A stretch of 64,000 bases of DNA from Cinclus cinclus. Its lineage: Eukaryota > Chordata > Aves > Passeriformes > Cinclidae. Position numbers and translations under genes: made by a program. The stretch is taken from positions 62,001-126,000 of the forward strand of contig NW_026912148.1 of the NCBI RefSeq assembly GCF_963662255.1, given 5' to 3'. Shown here piece after piece: positions 9,592 through 21,500 of the stretch (within the stretch, counting starts at the first letter, position 1; the number at the start of each line of letters is the position of its first letter). Below the pieces are notes generated by a model, which made no database searches, was not told the origin of the DNA, and saw only the letters and a list, made by a program, of their open reading frames with translations.

Positions 9592-12500
9592 CTTTCCGTG
9601 CAGAGAGGCGGCAAAGCTGAATGCCGTGCCAGAGCTTCACTTCTCGCTGGAGCACAGGAAGGCAAGAATGAAGAGGCAGAACACAGCCTTGGTTTCAGCA
9701 GCCTCCGGGACCGCAAAAGTTCAGCAATAGCTCTGTCAAAGCAGAACTCGGCTGAGAATGCTCTCGCAGCTTGGGAAAGTTAGGCGCAGCTGTTGACCAG
9801 CTCTGCCCGTGGCCACAGGCTGCTTCTTCCACCTTCACTGTGGCAGAGCTTTTGCGGAGCAGAGACGGCATTCTTCAAGGGCGTGTTCTCCAAGGTGCTG
9901 TGAAACAGAGCCTAGCACGCTGTCTCGCTGATCCTGGCTTTCGGCAAGCAGGCGTGCCAGACCGCCGACATTCTGCACTCTGGCAGCCTAGTTGCCAGCT
10001 TTCGGCAGCTGCTGTCCTAGCAAGGAAGCTCAGGGAGTCAAAGCCAGTGCCGGGCGGCACCTTTCTGCTTTGCCCGCCTAAGCGGCGTCACGCTCCCTCG
10101 GATACTGTGTCCTTTCCCTCTGCACTGCGTCTGCCGAGGTGCTCTCTGCCTCTCGGAGCAGAAGGGCAAAGGACAATGTTATCCACAGCAGGGTAGAAAT
10201 GGCATTGCTAGCAGGAAAGCTAGATGCCTTGGAACTGTCCCCTTAGCCCTTGCCACTCACTTCAGGCTCGTACGCTGAGCAGAACAGCCTGCTGTTCTGA
10301 AGCTTCGCTGGCTGCCGTTCGTGCCCAGACGCCATTTCCTTCCCAAGGAGGCGAAGCGCCGTCTACTTCTCGCAGCGAGCACGCTGCTCCTGGCTTTCGC
10401 TTCTGCCGCAACGAGCTCGCTACGAGCACTTTTCTTCTCAACCCTCTAGACCATTGCGTTCTGCTTTTCTTGTCTCGTGAATGGAGACGGAAAGCTTCTC
10501 GGCTACAATCTCGCCTAGAACAACTGCGGCTACACATTAAGCTCGCCCGGAACGCCCTGCTGAAACTTGCCTTCTGGCACCCCATTCGCGGGGCAGCCGT
10601 CTTTCTTCGGCCACCTGCCAAGTGGCCCCATATCGCCGCGCTCGTTGCACTCCGCTTGTCAGATTGGCTTCCCGTGGCGCTGATTTCAGCCTGGCCAAAT
10701 ACTAGCGCTGCGGAGAGCTGTCTCGCAGACAATCATGTTCCAGCATAGAAATTTGTCCTGCAATGTTCCCCCCTCTTTTCCCGCATGGTGTTGCTCTGAT
10801 GAATGCCTTGAGCATGGAACGACTTAAGCCAGCAAGTATTCCTCGCCGGCCACCGCTCGCTGTGCAAGAGGTATGCCGTGGACCCTTTGAACGCTGCCAA
10901 GCAAAAAGCAGAGCAGTGACCATAAAAGCGAGGAGAGAGCATGCACGAAGCACACTAGTTCTGTCTAGTGCTTTCCGTGCAGAGAGGCGGCAAAGCTGAA
11001 TGCCGTGCCAGAGCTTCACTTCTCGCTGGAGCACAGGAAGGCAAGAATGAAGAGGCAGAACACAGCCTTGGTTTCAGCAGCCTCCGGGACCGCAAAAGTT
11101 CAGCAATAGCTCTGTCAAAGCAGAACTCGGCTGAGAATGCTCTCGCAGCTTGGGAAAGTTAGGCGCAGCTGCTGACCAGCTCTGCCCGTGGCCACAGGCT
11201 GCTTCTTCCACCTTCACTGTGGCAGAGCTTTTGCGGAGCAGAGACGGCATTCTTCAAGGGCGTGTTCTCCAAGGTGCTGTGAAACAGAGCCTAGCACGCT
11301 GTCTCGCTGATCCTGGCTTTCGGCAAGCAGGCGTGCCAGACCGCCGACATTCTGCACTCTGGCAGCCTAGTTGCCAGCTTTCGGCAGCTGCTGTCCTAGC
11401 AAGGAAGCTCAGGGAGTCAAAGCCAGTGCCGGGCGGCACCTTTCTGCTTTGCCCGCCTAAGCGGCGCCACGCTCCCTCGGATACTGTGTCCTTTCCCTCT
11501 GCACTGCGTCTGCCGAGGTGCTCTCTGCCTCTCGGAGCAGAAGGGCAAAGGACAATGTTATCCACAGCAGGGTAGAAATGGCATTGCTAGCAGGAAAGCT
11601 AGATGCCTTGGAACTGTCCCCTTAGCCCTTGCCACTCACTTCAGGCTCGTACGCTGAGCAGAACAGCCTGCTGTTCTGAAGCTTCGCTGGCTGCCGTTCG
11701 TGCCCAGACGCCATTTCCTTCCCAAGGAGGCGAAGCGCCGTCTACTTCTCGCAGCGAGCACGCTGCTCCTGGCTTTCGCTTCTGCCGCAACGAGCTCGCT
11801 ACGAGCACTTTTCTTCTCAACCCTCTAGACCATTGCGTTCTGCTTTTCTTGTCTCGTGAATGGAGACGGAAAGCTTCTCGGCTACAATCTCGCCCAGAAC
11901 AACTGCGGCTACACATTAAGCTCGCCCGGAACGCCCTGCTGAAACTTGCCTTCTGGCACCCCATTCGCGGGGCAGCCGTCTTTCTTCGGCCACCTGCCAA
12001 GTGGCCCCATATCGCCGCGCTCGTTGCACTCCGCTTGTCAGATTGGCTTCCCGTGGCGCTGATTTCAGCCTGGCCAAATACTAGCGCTGCGGAGAGCTGT
12101 CTCGCAGACAATCATGTTCCAGCATAGAAATTTGTCCTGCAATGTTCCCCCCTCTTTTCCCGCATGGTGTTGCTCTGATGAATGCCTTGAGCATGGAACG
12201 ACTTAAGCCAGCAAGTATTCCTCGCCGGCCACCGCTCGCTGTGCAAGAGGTATGCCGTGGACCCTTTGAACGCTGCCAAGCAAAAAGCAGAGCAGTGACC
12301 ATAAAAGCGAGGAGAGAGCATGCACGAAGCACACTAGTTCTGTCTAGTGCTTTCCGTGCAGAGAGGCGGCAAAGCTGAATGCCGTGCCAGAGCTTCACTT
12401 CTCGCTGGAGCACAGGAAGGCAAGAATGAAGAGGCAGAACACAGCCTTGGTTTCAGCAGCCTCCGGGACCGCAAAAGTTCAGCAATAGCTCTGTCAAAGC

Positions 12501-15500
12501 AGAACTCGGCTGAGAATGCTCTCGCAGCTTGGGAAAGTTAGGCGCAGCTGTTGACCAGCTCTGCCCGTGGCCACAGGCTGCTTCTTCCACCTTCACTGTG
12601 GCAGAGCTTTTGCGGAGCAGAGACGGCATTCTTCAAGGGCGTGTTCTCCAAGGTGCTGTGAAACAGAGCCTAGCACGCTGTCTCGCTGATCCTGGCTTTC
12701 GGCAAGCAGGCGTGCCAGACCGCCGACATTCTGCACTCTGGCAGCCTAGTTGCCAGCTTTCGGCAGCTGCTGTCCTAGCAAGGAAGCTCAGGGAGTCAAA
12801 GCCAGTGCCGGGCGGCACCTTTCTGCTTTGCCCGCCTAAGCGGCGTCACGCTCCCTCGGATACTGTGTCCTTTCCCTCTGCACTGCGTCTGCCGAGGTGC
12901 TCTCTGCCTCTCGGAGCAGAAGGGCAAAGGACAATGTTTTCCACAGCAGGGTAGAAACGGCATTGCTAGCAGGAAAGCTAGATGCCTTGGAACTGTCCCC
13001 TTAGCCCTTGCCACTCACTTCAGGCTCGTACGCTGAGCAGAACAGCCTGCTGTTCTGAAGCTTCGCTGGCTGCCGTTCGTGCCCAGACGCCATTTCCTTC
13101 CCAAGGAGGCGAAGCGCCGTCTACTTCTCGCAGCGAGCACGCTGCTCCTGGCTTTCGCTTCTGCCGCAACGAGCTCGCTACGAGCACTTTTCTTCTCAAC
13201 CCTCTAGACCATTGCGTTCTGCTTTTCTTGTCTCGTGAATGGAGACGGAAAGCTTCTCGGCTACAATCTCGCCCAGAACAACTGCGGCTACACATTAAGC
13301 TCGCCCGGGACGCCCTGCTGAAACTTGCCTTCTGGCACCCCATTCGCGGGGCAGCCGTCTTTCTTCGGCCACCTGCCAAGTGGCCCCATATCGCCGCGCT
13401 CGTTGCACTCCGCTTGTCAGATTGGCTTCCCGTGGCGCTGATTTCAGCCTGGCCAAATACTAGCGCTGCGGAGAGCTGTCTCGCAGACAATCATGTTCCA
13501 GCATAGAAATTTGTCCTGCAATGTTCCCCCCTCTTTTCCCGCATGGTGTTGCTCTGATGAATGCCTTGAGCATGGAACGACTTAAGCCAGCAAGTATTCC
13601 TCGCCGGCCACCGCTCGCTGTGCAAGAGGTATGCCGTGGAGCCTTTGAACGCTGCCAAGCAAAAAGCAGAGCAGTGACCATAAAAGCGAGGAGAGAGCAT
13701 GCACGAAGCACACTAGTTCTGTCTAGTGCTTTCCGTGCAGAGAGGCGGCAAAGCTGAATGCCGTGCCAGAGCTTCACTTCTCGCTGGAGCACAGGAAGGC
13801 AAGAATGAAGAGGCAGAACACAGCCTTGGTTTCAGCAGCCTCCGGGACCGCAAAAGTTCAGCAATAGCTCTGTCAAAGCAGAACTCGGCTGAGAATGCTC
13901 TCGCAGCTTGGGAAAGTTAGGCGCAGCTGCTGACCAGCTCTGCCCGTGGCCACAGGCTGCTTCTTCCACCTTCACTGTGGCAGAGCTTTTGCGGAGCAGA
14001 GACGGCATTCTTCAAGGGCGTGTTCTCCAAGGTGCTGTGAAACAGAGCCTAGCACGCTGTCTCGCTGATCCTGGCTTTCGGCAAGCAGGCGTGCCAGACC
14101 GCCGACATTCTGCACTCTGGCAGCCTAGTTGCCAGCTTTCGGCAGCTGCTGTCCTAGCAAGGAAGCTCAGGGAGTCAAAGCCAGTGCCGGGCGGCACCTT
14201 TCTGCTTTGCCCGCCTAAGCGGCGTCACGCTCCCTCGGATACTGTGTCCTTTCCCTCTGCACTGCGTCTGCCGAGGTGCTCTCTGCCTCTCGGAGCAGAA
14301 GGGCAAAGGACAATGTTTTCCACAGCAGGGTAGAAACGGCATTGCTAGCAGGAAAGCTAGATGCCTTGGAACTGTCCCCTTAGCCCTTGCCACTCACTTC
14401 AGGCTCGTACGCTGAGCAGAACAGCCTGCTGTTCTGAAGCTTCGCTGGCTGCCGTTCGTGCCCAGACGCCATTTCCTTCCCAAGGAGGCGAAGCGCCGTC
14501 TACTTCTCGCAGCGAGCACGCTGCTCCTGGCTTTCGCTTCTGCCGCAACGAGCTCGCTACGAGCACTTTTCTTCTCAACCCTCTAGACCATTGCGTTCTG
14601 CTTTTCTTGTCTCGTGAATGGAGACGGAAAGCTTCTCGGCTACAATCTCGCCCAGAACAACTGCGGCTACACATTAAGCTCGCCCGGAACGCCCTGCTGA
14701 AACTTGCCTTCTGGCACCCCATTCGCGGGGCAGCCGTCTTTCTTCGGCCACCTGCCAAGTGGCCCCATATCGCCGCGCTCGTTGCACTCCGCTTGTCAGA
14801 TTGGCTTCCCGTGGCGCTGATTTCAGCCTGGCCAAATACTAGCGCTGCGGAGAGCTGTCTCGCAGACAATCATGTTCCAGCATAGAAATTTGTCCTGCAA
14901 TGTTCCCCCCTCTTTTCCCGCATGGTGTTGCTCTGATGAATGCCTTGAGCATGGAACGACTTAAGCCAGCAAGTATTCCTCGCCGGCCACCGCTCGCTGT
15001 GCAAGAGGTATGCCGTGGAGCCTTTGAACGCTGCCAAGCAAAAAGCAGAGCAGTGACCATAAAAGCGAGGAGAGAGCATGCACGAAGCACACTAGTTCTG
15101 TCTAGTGCTTTCCGTGCAGAGAGGCGGCAAAGCTGAATGCCGTGCCAGAGCTTCACTTCTCGCTGGAGCACAGGAAGGCAAGAATGAAGAGGCAGAACAC
15201 AGCCTTGGTTTCAGCAGCCTCCGGGACCGCAAAAGTTCAGCAATAGCTCTGTCAAAGCAGAACTCGGCTGAGAATGCTCTCGCAGCTTGGGAAAGTTAGG
15301 CGCAGCTGCTGACCAGCTCTGCCCGTGGCCACAGGCTGCTTCTTCCACCTTCACTGTGGCAGAGCTTTTGCGGAGCAGAGACGGCATTCTTCAAGGGCGT
15401 GTTCTCCAAGGTGCTGTGAAACAGAGCCTAGCACGCTGTCTCGCTGATCCTGGCTTTCGGCAAGCAGGCGTGCCAGACCGCCGACATTCTGCACTCTGGC

Positions 15501-18500
15501 AGCCTAGTTGCCAGCTTTCGGCAGCTGCTGTCCTAGCAAGGAAGCTCAGGGAGTCAAAGCCAGTGCCGGGCGGCACCTTTCTGCTTTGCCCGCCTAAGCG
15601 GCGTCACGCTCCCTCGGATACTGTGTCCTTTCCCTCTGCACTGCGTCTGCCGAGGTGCTCTCTGCCTCTCGGAGCAGAAGGGCAAAGGACAATGTTATCC
15701 ACAGCAGGGTAGAAACGGCATTGCTAGCAGGAAAGCTAGATGCCTTGGAACTGTCCCCTTAGCCCTTGCCACTCACTTCAGGCTCGTACGCTGAGCAGAA
15801 CAGCCTGCTGTTCTGAAGCTTCGCTGGCTGCCGTTCGTGCCCAGACGCCATTTCCTTCCCAAGGAGGCGAAGCGCCGTCTACTTCTCGCAGCGAGCACGC
15901 TGCTCCTGGCTTTCGCTTCTGCCGCAACGAGCTCGCTACGAGCACTTTTCTTCTCAACCCTCTAGACCATTGCGTTCTGCTTTTCTTGTCTCGTGAATGG
16001 AGACGGAAAGCTTCTCGGCTACAATCTCGCCCAGAACAACTGCGGCTACACATTAAGCTCGCCCGGGACGCCCTGCTGAAACTTGCCTTCTGGCACCCCA
16101 TTCGCGGGGCAGCCGTCTTTCTTCGGCCACCTGCCAAGTGGCCCCATATCGCCGCGCTCGTTGCACTCCGCTTGTCAGATTGGCTTCCCGTGGCGCTGAT
16201 TTCAGCCTGGCCAAATACTAGCGCTGCGGAGAGCTGTCTCGCAGACAATCATGTTCCAGCATAGAAATTTGTCCTGCAATGTTCCCCCCTCTTTTCCCGC
16301 ATGGTGTTGCTCTGATGAATGCCTTGAGCATGGAACGACTTAAGCCAGCAAGTATTCCTCGCCGGCCACCGCTCGCTGTGCAAGAGGTATGCCGTGGAGC
16401 CTTTGAACGCTGCCAAGCAAAAAGCAGAGCAGTGACCATAAAAGCGAGGAGAGAGCATGCACGAAGCACACTAGTTCTGTCTAGTGCTTTCCGTGCAGAG
16501 AGGCGGCAAAGCTGAATGCCGTGCCAGAGCTTCACTTCTCGCTGGAGCACAGGAAGGCAAGAATGAAGAGGCAGAACACAGCCTTGGTTTCAGCAGCCTC
16601 CGGGACCGCAAAAGTTCAGCAATAGCTCTGTCAAAGCAGAACTCGGCTGAGAATGCTCTCGCAGCTTGGGAAAGTTAGGCGCAGCTGCTGACCAGCTCTG
16701 CCCGTGGCCACAGGCTGCTTCTTCCACCTTCACTGTGGCAGAGCTTTTGCGGAGCAGAGACGGCATTCTTCAAGGGCGTGTTCTCCAAGGTGCTGTGAAA
16801 CAGAGCCTAGCACGCTGTCTCGCTGATCCTGGCTTTCGGCAAGCAGGCGTGCCAGACCGCCGACATTCTGCACTCTGGCAGCCTAGTTGCCAGCTTTCGG
16901 CAGCTGCTGTCCTAGCAAGGAAGCTCAGGGAGTCAAAGCCAGTGCCGGGCGGCACCTTTCTGCTTTGCCCGCCTAAGCGGCGTCACGCTCCCTCGGATAC
17001 TGTGTCCTTTCCCTCTGCACTGCGTCTGCCGAGGTGCTCTCTGCCTCTCGGAGCAGAAGGGCAAAGGACAATGTTATCCACAGCAGGGTAGAAACGGCAT
17101 TGCTAGCAGGAAAGCTAGATGCCTTGGAACTGTCCCCTTAGCCCTTGCCACTCACTTCAGGCTCGTACGCTGAGCAGAACAGCCTGCTGTTCTGAAGCTT
17201 CGCTGGCTGCCGTTCGTGCCCAGACGCCATTTCCTTCCCAAGGAGGCGAAGCGCCGTCTACTTCTCGCAGCGAGCACGCTGCTCCTGGCTTTCGCTTCTG
17301 CCGCAACGAGCTCGCTACGAGCACTTTTCTTCTCAACCCTCTAGACCATTGCGTTCTGCTTTTCTTGTCTCGTGAATGGAGACGGAAAGCTTCTCGGCTA
17401 CAATCTCGCCTAGAACAACTGCGGCTACACATTAAGCTCGCCCGGAACGCCCTGCTGAAACTTGCCTTCTGGCACCCCATTCGCGGGGCAGCCGTCTTTC
17501 TTCGGCCACCTGCCAAGTGGCCCCATATCGCCGCGCTCGTTGCACTCCGCTTGTCAGATTGGCTTCCCGTGGCGCTGATTTCAGCCTGGCCAAATACTAG
17601 CGCTGCGGAGAGCTGTCTCGCAGACAATCATGTTCCAGCATAGAAATTTGTCCTGCAATGTTCCCCCCTCTTTTCCCGCATGGTGTTGCTCTGATGAATG
17701 CCTTGAGCATGGAACGACTTAAGCCAGCAAGTATTCCTCGCCGGCCACCGCTCGCTGTGCAAGAGGTATGCCGTGGACCCTTTGAACGCTGCCAAGCAAA
17801 AAGCAGAGCAGTGACCATAAAAGCGAGGAGAGAGCATGCACGAAGCACACTAGTTCTGTCTAGTGCTTTCCGTGCAGAGAGGCGGCAAAGCTGAATGCCG
17901 TGCCAGAGCTTCACTTCTCGCTGGAGCACAGGAAGGCAAGAATGAAGAGGCAGAACACAGCCTTGGTTTCAGCAGCCTCCGGGACCGCAAAAGTTCAGCA
18001 ATAGCTCTGTCAAAGCAGAACTCGGCTGAGAATGCTCTCGCAGCTTGGGAAAGTTAGGCGCAGCTGCTGACCAGCTCTGCCCGTGGCCACAGGCTGCTTC
18101 TTCCACCTTCACTGTGGCAGAGCTTTTGCGGAGCAGAGACGGCATTCTTCAAGGGCGTGTTCTCCAAGGTGCTGTGAAACAGAGCCTAGCACGCTGTCTC
18201 GCTGATCCTGGCTTTCGGCAAGCAGGCGTGCCAGACCGCCGACATTCTGCACTCTGGCAGCCTAGTTGCCAGCTTTCGGCAGCTGCTGTCCTAGCAAGGA
18301 AGCTCAGGGAGTCAAAGCCAGTGCCGGGCGGCACCTTTCTGCTTTGCCCGCCTAAGCGGCGTCACGCTCCCTCGGATACTGTGTCCTTTCCCTCTGCACT
18401 GCGTCTGCCGAGGTGCTCTCTGCCTCTCGGAGCAGAAGGGCAAAGGACAATGTTTTCCACAGCAGGGTAGAAACGGCATTGCTAGCAGGAAAGCTAGATG

Positions 18501-21500
18501 CCTTGGAACTGTCCCCTTAGCCCTTGCCACTCACTTCAGGCTCGTACGCTGAGCAGAACAGCCTGCTGTTCTGAAGCTTCGCTGGCTGCCGTTCGTGCCC
18601 AGACGCCATTTCCTTCCCAAGGAGGCGAAGCGCCGTCTACTTCTCGCAGCGAGCACGCTGCTCCTGGCTTTCGCTTCTGCCGCAACGAGCTCGCTACGAG
18701 CACTTTTCTTCTCAACCCTCTAGACCATTGCGTTCTGCTTTTCTTGTCTCGTGAATGGAGACGGAAAGCTTCTCGGCTACAATCTCGCCCAGAACAACTG
18801 CGGCTACACATTAAGCTCGCCCGGAACGCCCTGCTGAAACTTGCCTTCTGGCACCCCATTCGCGGGGCAGCCGTCTTTCTTCGGCCACCTGCCAAGTGGC
18901 CCCATATCGCCGCGCTCGTTGCACTCCGCTTGTCAGATTGGCTTCCCGTGGCGCTGATTTCAGCCTGGCCAAATACTAGCGCTGCGGAGAGCTGTCTCGC
19001 AGACAATCATGTTCCAGCATAGAAATTTGTCCTGCAATGTTCCCCCCTCTTTTCCCGCATGGTGTTGCTCTGATGAATGCCTTGAGCATGGAACGACTTA
19101 AGCCAGCAAGTATTCCTCGCCGGCCACCGCTCGCTGTGCAAGAGGTATGCCGTGGAGCCTTTGAACGCTGCCAAGCAAAAAGCAGAGCAGTGACCATAAA
19201 AGCGAGGAGAGAGCATGCACGAAGCACACTAGTTCTGTCTAGTGCTTTCCGTGCAGAGAGGCGGCAAAGCTGAATGCCGTGCCAGAGCTTCACTTCTCGC
19301 TGGAGCACAGGAAGGCAAGAATGAAGAGGCAGAACACAGCCTTGGTTTCAGCAGCCTCCGGGACCGCAAAAGTTCAGCAATAGCTCTGTCAAAGCAGAAC
19401 TCGGCTGAGAATGCTCTCGCAGCTTGGGAAAGTTAGGCGCAGCTGCTGACCAGCTCTGCCCGTGGCCACAGGCTGCTTCTTCCACCTTCACTGTGGCAGA
19501 GCTTTTGCGGAGCAGAGACGGCATTCTTCAAGGGCGTGTTCTCCAAGGTGCTGTGAAACAGAGCCTAGCACGCTGTCTCGCTGATCCTGGCTTTCGGCAA
19601 GCAGGCGTGCCAGACCGCCGACATTCTGCACTCTGGCAGCCTAGTTGCCAGCTTTCGGCAGCTGCTGTCCTAGCAAGGAAGCTCAGGGAGTCAAAGCCAG
19701 TGCCGGGCGGCACCTTTCTGCTTTGCCCGCCTAAGCGGCGTCACGCTCCCTCGGATACTGTGTCCTTTCCCTCTGCACTGCGTCTGCCGAGGTGCTCTCT
19801 GCCTCTCGGAGCAGAAGGGCAAAGGACAATGTTATCCACAGCAGGGTAGAAATGGCATTGCTAGCAGGAAAGCTAGATGCCTTGGAACTGTCCCCTTAGC
19901 CCTTGCCACTCACTTCAGGCTCGTACGCTGAGCAGAACAGCCTGCTGTTCTGAAGCTTCGCTGGCTGCCGTTCGTGCCCAGACGCCATTTCCTTCCCAAG
20001 GAGGCGAAGCGCCGTCTACTTCTCGCAGCGAGCACGCTGCTCCTGGCTTTCGCTTCTGCCGCAACGAGCTCGCTACGAGCACTTTTCTTCTCAACCCTCT
20101 AGACCATTGCGTTCTGCTTTTCTTGTCTCGTGAATGGAGACGGAAAGCTTCTCGGCTACAATCTCGCCCAGAACAACTGCGGCTACACATTAAGCTCGCC
20201 CGGGACGCCCTGCTGAAACTTGCCTTCTGGCACCCCATTCGCGGGGCAGCCGTCTTTCTTCGGCCACCTGCCAAGTGGCCCCATATCGCCGCGCTCGTTG
20301 CACTCCGCTTGTCAGATTGGCTTCCCGTGGCGCTGATTTCAGCCTGGCCAAATACTAGCGCTGCGGAGAGCTGTCTCGCAGACAATCATGTTCCAGCATA
20401 GAAATTTGTCCTGCAATGTTCCCCCCTCTTTTCCCGCATGGTGTTGCTCTGATGAATGCCTTGAGCATGGAACGACTTAAGCCAGCAAGTATTCCTCGCC
20501 GGCCACCGCTCGCTGTGCAAGAGGTATGCCGTGGAGCCTTTGAACGCTGCCAAGCAAAAAGCAGAGCAGTGACCATAAAAGCGAGGAGAGAGCATGCACG
20601 AAGCACACTAGTTCTGTCTAGTGCTTTCCGTGCAGAGAGGCGGCAAAGCTGAATGCCGTGCCAGAGCTTCACTTCTCGCTGGAGCACAGGAAGGCAAGAA
20701 TGAAGAGGCAGAACACAGCCTTGGTTTCAGCAGCCTCCGGGACCGCAAAAGTTCAGCAATAGCTCTGTCAAAGCAGAACTCGGCTGAGAATGCTCTCGCA
20801 GCTTGGGAAAGTTAGGCGCAGCTGCTGACCAGCTCTGCCCGTGGCCACAGGCTGCTTCTTCCACCTTCACTGTGGCAGAGCTTTTGCGGAGCAGAGACGG
20901 CATTCTTCAAGGGCGTGTTCTCCAAGGTGCTGTGAAACAGAGCCTAGCACGCTGTCTCGCTGATCCTGGCTTTCGGCAAGCAGGCGTGCCAGACCGCCGA
21001 CATTCTGCACTCTGGCAGCCTAGTTGCCAGCTTTCGGCAGCTGCTGTCCTAGCAAGGAAGCTCAGGGAGTCAAAGCCAGTGCCGGGCGGCACCTTTCTGC
21101 TTTGCCCGCCTAAGCGGCGTCACGCTCCCTCGGATACTGTGTCCTTTCCCTCTGCACTGCGTCTGCCGAGGTGCTCTCTGCCTCTCGGAGCAGAAGGGCA
21201 AAGGACAATGTTATCCACAGCAGGGTAGAAACGGCATTGCTAGCAGGAAAGCTAGATGCCTTGGAACTGTCCCCTTAGCCCTTGCCACTCACTTCAGGCT
21301 CGTACGCTGAGCAGAACAGCCTGCTGTTCTGAAGCTTCGCTGGCTGCCGTTCGTGCCCAGACGCCATTTCCTTCCCAAGGAGGCGAAGCGCCGTCTACTT
21401 CTCGCAGCGAGCACGCTGCTCCTGGCTTTCGCTTCTGCCGCAACGAGCTCGCTACGAGCACTTTTCTTCTCAACCCTCTAGACCATTGCGTTCTGCTTTT

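Larger units (their letters stand above)
8392..9770 (+). repeat. Representative 1379-bp unit (unit 1)
   Basis: This is the first complete unit in the phase used here. In order it contains: a pyrimidine-rich AG site at 9050-9070, the 9+9 bp inverted repeat at 8901-8920, an ATTGG (CCAAT on the minus strand) at 9284-9288, a CATAAAAG at 9542-9549, and a short hairpin at 9574-9591. Open frames of 141 codons (8392-8817) and 174 codons (8845-9369) lie on the + strand and one of 156 codons (8883-9353) on the minus strand; these recur in later units. Since 1379 is not a multiple of 3, each frame rotates from unit to unit and no protein can run through the array. Confidence 0.95.

Noticed and set aside
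8392..9770. CENP-B box, which would suggest a centromeric satellite
   Set aside because: No match to the TTCG....A..CGGG core on either strand; CCCG-containing sites I checked fail at the CGAA end.
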